Shown: positions 51,540 through 60,877 of the stretch, in pieces
How positions within the stretch are numbered: the first letter of the stretch is position 1
How the letters are laid out: each line of letters opens with the position of its first letter
Assembly (NCBI GenBank): GCA_026874595.1
Contig: CM049306.1
Span: 62,504,019 to 62,568,018 of the forward strand
Direction of reading: 5' to 3'
Source: Sipunculus nudus
Taxonomy: Eukaryota; Annelida; Sipuncula; Golfingiida; Sipunculidae
DNA: 64,000 bases
Notes under the pieces: model-generated
What the model was told of the DNA's origin: nothing
Databases searched by the model: none
What the model saw: only the letters and a program-made list of their open reading frames with translations
Translations under genes and position numbers: made by a program

Positions 51540-52700
51540 GCAGGAGTCTCGATGGATCTAGCCTTATTTAATTCCTCGCAGGAATCAACTGAGGTTTCTA
51601 CCCCGCAATCTACGGATTCTTCTTTGGATCTAGACGGCACTTGGGCCTCCGTAGCATCAAACTCTTTATTTGAGTCAACAAAGGAGTTGTACCCCTTATT
51701 TACATGAAAAGAGTCAGGCTCTTGTACTATGCTATGTATAGATTTTGAAACAAAACCAGAAGGTTTGCTATTTGGTCTATTCGCAAGTTTCCAGCAGTCA
51801 GATGACCTTCCTTCTTGCAGTAATTACAGATTTTCTTTGAAAATGACTGGTCTTTGTTGGACTTAGACACAGTGGACGTGGACTGAGGTGTAACTATGGG
51901 CTTTGTTGAACTATAAGGACTACTAGTACTGGGTGACTGCGCTGTAAACTTCTTTTGACCATACTATTTTACATTCTTGTTTGTGAATGACTGGTTTGAT
52001 TTGCTAGTAAAGGACATTGTGTGTTAATGAATAATCATCAACTAATTGAGCAGCAATGTCAAGTGTTTCAGGACTTTTCTAATCGAGAAAAGTTTTAACA
52101 TCTGCGTTAATGCAGCGCTTAAATTCTTCAAGCAAAATCAACTGGCGCAAATTGTCATAATCTTTCATTACATTTTTAGAACTACACCAGCGATCAAACA
52201 ACTGCTCTTTTGTCCTAGCAAATTCGACGTTAGTCTGATTTTTGCGCTTCTCCCAATTTCTGAATTTCTGGCGGTAAGCCTCTTGAACTAACTCATAAAC
52301 TTTTAAGATTAACCGTTTAACTAGGTTATAGTCAGCAGCAGCTTCTACTGAAAGCTCTGTATAAATTTCTCTGGCCTTGCCAGTCAATACACTTTGTAAC
52401 AGCATAGTGGAATTTTCCTTAGGCGATTTTAAATTTTCAGCTACCTTCTCAAAGTGTAAGAAATATTTATCAACCTCTTTTTCTTGAAAAGATGGGACAA
52501 GTCTAATGTGTTTAGTAACATCAAAACTGTGAGTTGGGGCAGCACTTAGACTATGTTCTAGGTTAAGTCTTTCTAGCCCAGTCGTTTAACTCAATTTCTT
52601 TTTCTTTTTCTAGTCTTTCTCTTTCTAACCGTTCTTCCCTCTCTTTTAATGCTAGCTCATGTTGCATTTCCAACTTTTTTATTTCTAATTGCATAGTTTT
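51540..52700 (-). pseudogene. gag remnant of the antisense Gypsy copy
   Basis: 52,405-52,079 encodes the capsid-like segment (SVLTGKAREIYTELSVEAAA) and ends in a stop that interrupts homology to the other copy. The zinc-knuckle region near 51,810 is frameshifted. The N-terminal start and primer-binding site are deleted. Confidence 0.8.
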
Positions 52701-52705
52701 TGATA

Positions 52706-53059
52706 ATCTATAATTGCCGCATTCGTCGGATAAGGTCCTGACACACGCTTCTACGTCCGCCGGTATCCGCTCTGCTCCGCCCTCCGTATCCAGAAAACAG
52801 CCCCCCTACACACCCCCACACCCCAAACCGGGAACCCCCCACCCCTCGAACAGTCCACAAGGTCTGCACAACACGCGTTTCAGGAACTCCCTAGACACAG
52901 CCGTGCGCCTCCACACACACCAGACTCATCACGTGACCCACGACCAGGCGCGAAAACCCAAGGCCCACATGACAACGAGAGCCCAACCAGCACGGATCAA
53001 ACACAAAATGTAACAACAACACGAGTAACGCCCGCGTCACACAATAAAAGAGCAGCTGT

Positions 53060-53063
<4 letters not shown>
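52706..53063 (-). repeat. 5' LTR of the antisense Gypsy copy
   Basis: Begins TGTTACAGCTGCTCTTTTAT on the minus strand and matches the LTR at 32,128-32,490. The TATA box of that copy is replaced here by TGTGTAGG. A plus-strand ORF at 52,714-53,013 is only the antisense of this LTR. Confidence 0.85.

Positions 53064-53064
<1 letters not shown>

Positions 53065-53117
<53 letters not shown>
53065..53117. repeat. (AT)n tract between LTR and pogo-like element
   Basis: About 53 bases of pure AT/TA, abutting the first base of the Gypsy LTR on one side and the CAGTGAAAC end of the next element on the other. Confidence 0.95.
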
Positions 53118-53118
<1 letters not shown>

Positions 53119-53121
<3 letters not shown>

Positions 53122-54085
53122 TGAAACACCCCTAAGCCGGATACTTAAGGGACTGGAGGATTTTGTCCATATAAGTGAGTTGTCCTGTTTAGAGGAGTTT
53201 GACATATTGCGTCAATTCGTCATTGAATGTTTCTGATATCCTATGTTTTCATTAAAGGTACGCCTAATTTGAAATAGGCTACATAAATTAAATTGAACCA
53301 TTTTCATAATAGCTTAAATATGCATTTGCAATTTATAGAATATTATTATTTATAAAAAAAGAAAGACAAACATAAGCTCAGCCTCGGAAACTAATCTTGG
53401 CAGTTTCATTTCGACGTATCATGCTACATCTTTAAAGCAAGCGGCATTTCATGGATGGTTGCACCAGGCATATAGAAGATTGATTATTGACAGCATCCAG
53501 ACAGCATTATTATTTGTTAAAGGATTGTCTTCACCACACATTCACCATAACAAAGTGTGCAAACTGTCACAAACTATTATTACGGCTCCCCTGGCCGGAT
53601 TAAGATAACAAAGCACGAACGGCAGTCTTTGATGGTGGGCTTGTCGAATTAAAAGCTGTTTCAGTTTGAAAGCTTATTTTATCCTAATTGACCTGCCAAT
53701 CTTAATTTAATAATGATTGTGTTATCAAAACAACAATTTCCATACTGTATATCTTTATATAACATTCCAATTGTTCACCAAATTACGCTTGTCCCCAGGC
53801 AGTCGCTATGACCAAAACAGATCATACGAGGTCGTGACCTCGGAGTGCCACCTCCCGGCAAGTATATGAACAGAAATTGAACTCGCGATGTCTGTCCGCT
53901 TTAGAGAGTCGTAATATATACTGGATATACTGGCGGGACGGGAAAGTTTGCCCGTTGTTCGGGAGAGTGAGTTGTCCGCTTTACTTAAACATAATATAGA
54001 GACAAAATTGAAGGGACTTAGATTTAGTGTTCGCATCAGTGAGTTGTCCGCCTTTCTGAGTTGTCTGCATGTATGAGTTTCACTG
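53119..54085. mobile_element. Pogo/Tigger-like non-autonomous element, 967 bp
   Basis: Starts CAGTGAAACACCCCTAAGCC and ends GAGTTTCACTG, an inverted CAGTGAAAC terminus. It is flanked by TA on both sides, as for Tc1/mariner-pogo elements that insert at TA. Subterminal repeats of GTGAGTTGTCCGCTTT occur near both ends. No transposase ORF is left. Confidence 0.75.
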
Positions 54086-54267
54086 TATATATATACACAC
54101 AACATCTGAAGAGTGCCACACGCTCTGAGCGTGTGGTACGAACTAATTAGTCATGAAATGCCTGCAGAAAAACTAGTTTAATTCTTTCTGTACAACATTG
54201 TGAGAACGCAGTGGGAACAAAATTCGACCTATTATTTAATAAGATTACCTCCATCCGTGCATTCGAC

Positions 54268-54376
54268 CACAGGCGCTTGAATCCCTATTTGTAATAAAGT
54301 CTTCATATCCCCAGTGTTCTTAAAAATACTACGAAAGAATCAGTTAAAAAAAACAATAAAAAAACGGTCATACCAT
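54268..54376. mobile_element. MITE end, CACAGGYGCTTGAATC family, truncated
   Basis: CACAGGCGCTTGAATCCCTA followed by TAATAAAGTCTTCATATC and ATACTACG matches one end of the complete copy at 58,697-58,918 for about 66 bases. The opposite end is missing. Confidence 0.65.
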
Positions 54377-54377
54377 A

Positions 54378-54555
54378 CTATCTATGGGGCTGAAGTGCTA
54401 CCATGGCATACATAGTGCCCTTAGCTTGGAATGTCCAAGACAGAAAACCTAAGGGCTTGTTATCAAATGACTGCCTGCTCACAAATGGCAGAATGGGCAG
54501 TGAAAGAGGAGGCTCTGTTTGCACAGTTTGATTTACAGTGTGATTACCCATGAGT
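54378..54555 (-). CDS. Candidate terminal exon, unknown protein
   Basis: After an acceptor TTATTTTCAG the minus strand is open for 58 codons to a TAG at 54,378-54,380, containing PPLSLPILPFVSRQSFDNKP and GFLSWTFQAKGTMYAMVAL. Composition looks like real protein rather than AT-rich noise. It lies 1.3 kb past the transposase stop on the same strand and could be a last exon of an alternative transcript or of another gene. Not recognised. Confidence 0.3.
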
Positions 54556-55215
54556 CTGAAAATAAATGATAAAGCATGTGATAAAATAACATGTTGTGTT
54601 CGGCTTGATTATTACACACCATGTGAAAGGACTATTATGAAGTAAGTTATAAGCATGTCTAGTATTGGAAGAGCTCCATAGTGTTTTCATTCATTGAATG
54701 CTTTCATTACATATGTAAAGTACAAGTAGTATGAATAATTATGCATAATTTGAATAAATGATGTGAATATACACCTGCAGTGTTCAAGATTCCTTTTCTG
54801 CAAAGAAAACAATCAGTGGCAATCTTTAGAAATTGATAACCTGTGTAAGGTACAAGTATATACATGGAACATTAAATGTGACAATGTTATACCTAATAAG
54901 TTTTAATTTAAGAAATATATAAAGGCTTCAGTGTGGAGGCTTCAGTGCTCCAGACTACTCAGATTACTTAACTACTCTGTAAACAGTTTCTAGAAGCCAT
55001 TTTGCCCTGGGACCTCTGTCCTTCTGTCCAGCTGGCTGTTAGCAGGGCACAGATCATAACTGTTGGACCTAAAAACCAGTACTTAACATCCAGGGAGGTC
55101 CTAGGATTGCTCAAGAGAAACAACAAAATTTCACTGTGACAGGAGATTTTTTTTTTTACATTTCATTTTTGTTACCCACTTTCACTCTCCCTCTATCTTT
55201 TCTGTATATATATAT

Positions 55216-55280
55216 CACAGGCACTTGAATCCCTATCTATAATAACATCTTTATTGTAGATAGGAATTCAAGCACCTGTG
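55216..55280. mobile_element. 65-bp palindromic mini-MITE of the CACAGG family
   Basis: CACAGGCACTTGAATCCCTA and its near-perfect inverted copy ending TTCAAGCACCTGTG with almost no spacer; it can fold as one hairpin. Confidence 0.75.
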
Positions 55281-55819
55281 GGTTATATCTAAACAGATAA
55301 TATTTGCCTGGTTTGGTGCTAGAACATATTGGGAAATGTGCATTCATTCCCTGGAGTGCATATGCCTGAAATATAGAATAAAAATCATTGCAGCAAATTT
55401 TTATATGCTTTTTAGTAAGGAGACCCAAAAAATAAAATATTGTCAAAACTATACTGATGCCTTTTTACTGTACTGTTAACAGTTAATTAGTGTGGGAAGT
55501 GTAATGGCATGAGTCATGTATGAACCTATATTCTCTTAATTGGCACAGGCTTGAACTTGCATGACCACAGGAAAGAAAAATACATCAGATGCATCTATAA
55601 TTATGGTGAATACATGCATGTAATCAAAAGTAAAATGTTGTACTTTTTGATAAAAACAAACATTATAGCTTATGACTCCTCAGACAAAAAATATTTCATT
55701 ACAGTGTAAATTTGACCTCTCTGAAAATGTGGATAAAGCACCGCTTATGTAAACAATCCGGAAGACAATAGACACAAGCAATTTTTTCAGAGGTATGTTT
55801 CTTGTAAAGTTTGTGAAAT

Positions 55820-57652
55820 TCACAGTCTGAGAAACTTTGGCAATTTTCTGCGGGCCTGAGGATTCAATGGCTTCTGTGTCATTGCATTATAAGGCAGAGC
55901 TTTTGTTCCAGAATTTGCTTTCCTAGAAACTGTTGTCTGTCCAAGGACAATTGAATTAATACCAGGACCATACTGTGATACAGTGGGGTTGGTATTCATG
56001 CCATTGCACAACCCTCTTTGTTGACAAAAAAAATTTTCGATCACATCAGAGTTAAAGAATCCTGGTCTTACTGTGATATTGTCTGCTACCCAACGTTTAC
56101 ATAATTCACTGAAGCCAACTATGCATGATTTGATATCTGAGCGAGTCTCCTTAGTTATCAGATGCTTGGTACTGTCCAGTGAAGGATCTGCCATGACCTG
56201 ACTCTCCCATTCACTGAAAAAGGTAAGAACTTTAGACAGTTTGTCTAGCCGTTGATCACCTGCATCAGCTATGGGCCTGTTTGTATCACAGAAAATATCT
56301 ACAATGATGCTTGTGTTCTCAAGGAAGGTCAGTGTGCCAGACAATTGGTCTTCAAGCTGATTGGCTTTAGCATATGCCTGCATAAGATACAGCATATTCC
56401 GATCCAGGACTTCTAAAGCCAAATGATTTCGCATTTTGTTGGTGGGGGTTAGATCCACATGCTGTCTAGTCAACTTATGATGGATGCTCATCGCACTGGT
56501 GAAGTTAAATTTAAATGCATCCTCCCAGTGTTCCCACTGGATTACTTTGTTGTGCCACATCAGAAACCTGCCTTTCTCTTTTTTGTGACTTGCTCTGCTT
56601 GATTCTACATTGTTGCGGATCTTTTTAAGCACATGTTTAGCATCTTGACATAGAGTTATTTTATGGTCCTCATTAAAAATATTTTGGACAGTGAAATTTT
56701 GATTCTCTGGATCTGGACACATGGCATTTGCACAGGCTCTGTTAGTGGAGGCTCCATCCCACATCACATAATCCACTGTGAATCCCCGCTCCCCAACCTT
56801 ATCAACTAAGTCCCAGATGATCCACAAAAGTTGATGGGCAGTGGCTGTGGTAGAGGCAAAAAAGGCCACTGGCCATCGAAAACCACCTGACCCAACAAAG
56901 ACACACTGAAGAGCATGTGTTGCCATTTTCACTTCCTTCTTTCCAGCGATGACCACCTCAATGTTATTAAGTACAGTTCCCATATCATGGGCACCAATCA
57001 CTTGCCAACTGTCTCCTTTCTTAACAATCTGAATGTCATCCTGTAGAGACATCTCGTCAAGGATGAGACCTCCATGTCTCCCAGCCATGGATATTCCCTG
57101 CCTGTTTGCCTCTCCATGCATCCAAGAAATCATTTCCATGTTTGCCCCAGGGGTCTGATTTAGACAGTTTTTATAAAAACGCAAAAGTCTGTCTGATGGC
57201 AGCACAAGCATCTTGCTTTCCTTCAGGTCATTGTAGGCTTTGGGTGACCTGCAATATAATGATAAACAAACACTGATCACATCTTTACTCCATCTCCTAT
57301 AGCGAAGATCTTTATCACAGTCACCACTGAATTTCAATTGGTCTTGTAACAGACTGCTGAAAGAATCATATGTTGGTTGTTGAGATGGCTGTATATGTGG
57401 TTCCTGGGATGTCCTCTGCTTCTTTTGATCTTCTTGCTGTTCAATCTCAGCCTCTCTCTTTCTCTTGTTGTAGTATGCAGCATCTCTGAATTTCTTCTGA
57501 CAAGGCTCACACAAGTTTTTGCCACCATGTTTTGAAACCACACTTAAACATTTCTTGGACCACAAATGAACTGCTACACTGTTCTCATCACAAAGTCTGG
57601 ACCAAGTGTCTGAAATGCAGAAATACTCTTTAAGCATATTTCGCATGTCAGA
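55820..57652 (-). CDS. P-element/THAP9-like transposase, main exon
   Basis: Open for 608 codons from an ATG at 57,646, but a TTTCAG acceptor precedes TCTGAC-ATG, so this is more likely an internal-to-last exon than a full gene. N-terminal Cys motif (KKCLSVVSKHGGKNLCEPCQ) and a basic, Glu/Gln-rich linker come first. Then the RNase H-like catalytic region follows: GGLILDEMSLQDDIQIVKKG (first acidic residue), VGSGGFRWPVAFF, YVMWDGASTNRACANAM (second), the long all-helical insertion typical of P transposases, and FNSDVIENFFCQQRGLCNG (catalytic Glu motif). The family cuts and pastes DNA; P transposase uses GTP bound in the insertion domain. The Drosophila protein is about 750 residues, so a DNA-binding N-terminus is expected on other exons. 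No stop or frameshift: possibly active or recently so. Confidence 0.85.
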   Translation of the reverse strand, partial: SDMRNMLKEYFCISDTWSRLCDENSVAVHLWSKKCLSVVSKHGGKNLCEPCQKKFRDAAYYNKRKREAEIEQQEDQKKQRTSQEPHIQPSQQPTYDSFSSLLQDQLKFSGDCDKDLRYRRWSKDVISVCLSLYCRSPKAYNDLKESKMLVLPSDRLLRFYKNCLNQTPGANMEMISWMHGEANRQGISMAGRHGGLILDEMSLQDDIQIVKKGDSWQVIGAHDMGTVLNNIEVVIAGKKEVKMATHALQCVFVGSGGFRWPVAFFASTTATAHQLLWIIWDLVDKVGERGFTVDYVMWDGASTNRACANAMCPDPENQNFTVQNIFNEDHKITLCQDAKHVLKKIRNNVESSRASHKKEKGRFLMWHNKVIQWEHWEDAFKFNFTSAMSIHHKLTRQHVDLTPTNKMRNHLALEVLDRNMLYLMQAYAKANQLEDQLSGTLTFLENTSIIVDIFCDTNRPIADAGDQRLDKLSKVLTFFSEWESQVMADPSLDSTKHLITKETRSDIKSCIVGFSELCKRWVADNITVRPGFFNSDVIENFFCQQRGLCNGMNTNPTVSQYGPGINSIVLGQTTVSRKANSGTKALPYNAMTQKPLNPQARRKLPKFLRL

Positions 57653-58696
57653 CTGAAATCAGTGATCAGACTAAATACCACAAAGCATGTATGTGAATTT
57701 CAAAATTGTAAATTGTTCACTTTTTTTAATCAGAATATTTTCTGGCTATTAACTAACATATCTGATTAAATATCTCAATTTACACCTGCTCTGTATATGT
57801 ACCAGCAAAATTACCAAGGATCTTTTGTGTTGTATTTAGAAAGTAGAGCTTAAGCTACCATTTTGCTTCCAAAATGTCTTCATTTTCAAAGTGAAGGGGC
57901 ATATACCATTCTAAAGAGCCCAACAAGGTGCAGCCTGCACCTGCCCCTCATAACCAGCCTTAATAATTAAGCCTGCAACTGCCTGTCATGTAGTTCCAAA
58001 ACTTCCCTACCCACAACTATATAGAAAAAAACTTGCCCCATAAGGCCAAAAAACATAAAAGGTATGGTTCTCAGGCACTGCCCACATCAATTTCAAACCT
58101 CTGCATAAAAAAATTGTTTTTACATGAAATGGGCAGAAGAATGTAGTCATTGTCTGTTTCATGCAATGGGCAAATACCATTGAGGTGTAATATATATACC
58201 GATATGTATATAGTAAGTGTTTTCCTCACCAAAATTTAAAAGCTGCATGGGTCTCCTGATGGTAGGAATAAACATGTGACAGGAGAAATTTAAATCGCAG
58301 TAGATAGTATTTTTTTCTGTTGAAGATAGGTAAAAACTGTAGAAATGGATAGAAATAGATTCTGCCATAAGCTTTAAGATTTTAGCCTGATATTTAAGAA
58401 AAGGCCTTTAGTTTTCTGTGAGCAATTTTACTGCAATATAGGCAAATTATGAATGACAGAGAGAAAGAAGAACAGGTAAATATGAAAATTACAAAAAAAT
58501 CCAGGAGTATACTGGGAAATAGTAATTGAAAATACCATGTCATATCTTTGCTTATAGGTCTACAAAGTTATTTTTCCCAGTACATACTTTTGATGCAATA
58601 TCAGTGTTAACCTGCTAATCAGCTAAAGCAGAGGGTTGCAGGAACAATATAAACTATTTAAGACTTATATCTGATTGTCTGGCTAGCTGGTATCAC

Positions 58697-58918
58697 CACA
58701 GGCGCTTGAATCTCTATTTATAATCAAGTCTATATCTTTTAATACTACGATGGAATCAGGTCATACGACCCAATAATAAAAAAAATTATACTGAGTTATC
58801 ACTTGTTATATAATACAAGTGATAGCACGTTATGACTATTTTATTATAGGGGCGTAGTATTTCTAAGAATATTAGTGATATGAAGACTTTATTATAAATA
58901 GGGATTCAAGCACCTGTG
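58697..58918. mobile_element. Complete MITE, CACAGGYGCTTGAATC family, 222 bp
   Basis: Inverted ends of about 34 bases, CACAGGCGCTTGAATCTCTA and (complemented) CACAGGTGCTTGAATCCCTA. TATCAC lies immediately left (58,691-58,696) and one base to the right (58,920-58,925), a probable target duplication. The interior is an AT-rich imperfect palindrome. It lies between the two exons assigned to the transposase gene. Confidence 0.8.
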
Positions 58919-59562
58919 TTATCACAGTCAGTGTGAATTTCGTAAGTACATCAGAAGGTTTGTTACATTAAAGCATTCCAGAAGCCTTTCTAGCTAGATG
59001 TAGCCATTAAGTGGCCAAAACTAGATCAAAGGTAATCTTGCTGGTGCTCAACTCAAAGGTATATGTAACTCTAAGGCATATATTTAACTCTAAGGCAAAT
59101 ATGTAACTCTAAGGCATGTATGTATAGTAGGAGGCCTGAGCAGAGAGACCTCATCTGTTTTGACCGATTTATTTTAGTTTCTGATTAATAATTCTCTACT
59201 GAACTTTATTAATGAACAAAAATAGGACTTATATTATGGATGAGATATGTGTTTAAACAAATCATTCTTAAAAAATGCAACCCACCCACCCTGCACATCT
59301 AAGCTTTCTCCCACACCCACAATGCAGTTAAAAAAAAACAATATGGTCTGCACCCCTGGCAAAATCATTTAAAATTGTTCCATTGGGGTGGGGGGGGGCT
59401 TGCAGGGTGTTGTAGCAGAGGGTCCCCACAACCCTCTGTGTTAAGGCCAATGCAGGGCTTAAATACCCAGCCTCAGTTAATAACTAATGTCTAATCTTAA
59501 ATGTTCTACAGGTAATTACCCATCCTTAATTTATAACAATTTATGTGATATTAATGTATTAC

Positions 59563-60134
59563 CTTTGACAGTGCAGCTAGGAATGTGGCTTCCATTATTA
59601 TGAAGGACACCCTCACACAGGGGAATGGCTTGAACCATCCTGATAATGCCATCAAGGTGGTGTTGGTTTAAAGCTGTCAATGGTGAAATGCCATACTTTT
59701 GTAGGTCCAACGTACGAGTTACCTTTGTTCCAATCAGGTGTTTGACAGTTAGTGTTTTTCCTGATATAGAGATTTTAAAGGAGACATGTTTGCTTCCCAT
59801 GATTATACCAAGAGGAAGCAAGAGTGACAAACATCCTGGCTCTTCTGATACCGCAGTGCAGAATTCAGGTACTTTAATTGAACATGCAGCATATCCATGA
59901 TCAACTGGCAGAGATCTCCTGAGGCCAAGACCTTTATAGTGTACACATCTTGAACCTTGTTTCATAGGCTTCTCCCAGGTCCAATTCTTGAATAGCCTCT
60001 TTATACATATACCAATGGTGGCCTTGTTTGCAGGTACCTGGATCCCATTGCTGATACAGTAATGCTGGTATTCCTCATACAGGTCATTAATTGGCAGACT
60101 GCAGTTGATATTCTCTTCAACATTGTACACCAAC
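59563..60134 (-). CDS. Upstream exon, RFX-like winged-helix segment, probably same transposase gene
   Basis: Open for 190 codons between an acceptor (ATTCCCAG) and a donor (AAAG|GTAATA). The segment LPINDLYEEYQHYCISNGIQ, through KATIGICIKRLF to CVHYKGLGLRR, resembles RFX-type or D5-primase-C-terminal winged helices (YxxYC...F...YxGLxLR). It would be a DNA-binding part. The rest, with SFKISISGKTLTVKHLIG, is not recognised. The donor is phase 1, while the acceptor at 57,652 would need phase 0 (direct joining gives a stop), so an intermediate exon or another acceptor must exist if they belong together. Confidence 0.55.
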
Positions 60135-60425
60135 CTGGGAATATGAAATATTTTTTCAGAGAAATTATCTTGACTTAAACAAAATATTTGTAAATGCTGT
60201 GCTCCATTTCTTATATATTGTACAAGTGTTAATTAATACCTAGGAATGGGGCACAGCATGGGAATGAATTGCTTAATATATATTTAAGGAATAAAAGGGT
60301 GTGGTTCATCTCAAAATATGTAGTATTAAATTTTAATGTACATGTATATGCAGTTCATCATGTTCAGTACAGATCTGTAAAAAATTTTGCCCAAATGTAA
60401 TCAGTGCTTTCTCTCATATTTGTAG
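60135..60425. other. 291-bp gap between divergent transposase and helicase exons
   Basis: AT-rich and non-coding. Both flanking exons begin with splice acceptors facing this gap, so it is intron on both strands rather than a simple shared promoter. Confidence 0.5.
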
Positions 60426-60877
60426 GAAGGTAGTTCATCTTCTAAGAGAGAAGCCAAAAAGTAAGGTGGTTGCAATAACTGGCACAACAGGCATGGCAAG
60501 CTTGAACTATGATGGGGGCACAACTATACACCAACTGGATGGGCTTAGGTGATGGGAGGCACAGCAATCAGGAACTAGCAACCAGTATACTCAAAGAAGA
60601 CAGATATTTAGAAGTTCGTACCCGTATCAGGTCTTGCCATGTTCTTATTATTGATGAGATTGGAATGATGAGTAAAAAGCTGTTTGATCAAGCAGAATAT
60701 GTATGCAGGATTGTCAGACAAAGTGATGCAGTATTTGGTGGTCTGCAAGTCATTGGGGCTGGAGATTTCAGGCAACTCGCCCCAGTACCGAATCGAAGAT
60801 ATGGTGATGATGGTGACTATTGCTTCAAATCTGCTATGTTCCTGAAAACCTTTCCTCATCGATTTCACCTAACACAG
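60426..60877 (+). CDS. PIF1-like helicase, exon with Walker B (frameshifted)
   Basis: Acceptor ATTTGTAG, donor ACAG|GTTGGT. Length 452: one split-codon base plus 451, which is 150 codons plus one surplus base. This fits a single inserted base at 60,530-60,540, since the end phase is correct only if one base is removed. Confidence 0.85.

Larger units (their letters stand above)
43251..53063 (-). mobile_element. Second copy of the Gypsy element, antisense, truncated and interrupted
   Basis: Read on the minus strand: 5' LTR 53,063-52,706, then gag (52,700-51,540), protease (51,390-50,840), the linker to integrase, integrase (44,577-43,650) and the gap to RT, ending abruptly after KQHPYRL at about 43,251. 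RT, RNase H and 3' LTR are absent. The start of the internal region is deleted: LTR sequence runs directly into the gag coiled-coil region, so the primer-binding site is missing. Between the protease linker and integrase a 6.06-kb transposon is inserted (44,609-50,667). Numerous stops and frameshifts. Sequence is closely related to the plus-strand copy throughout. Confidence 0.92.
54086..55819. other. Spacer with MITE fragments and one candidate exon
   Basis: AT-rich region downstream of the transposase gene. It holds two copies of the CACAGG MITE family and one possible minus-strand terminal exon (54,378-54,555), listed separately. I see nothing else. Confidence 0.5.

Noticed and set aside
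52714-53013. 99-codon plus-strand ORF
   Set aside because: Antisense to the LTR of the reverse-strand Gypsy element; Pro/His-rich by composition.
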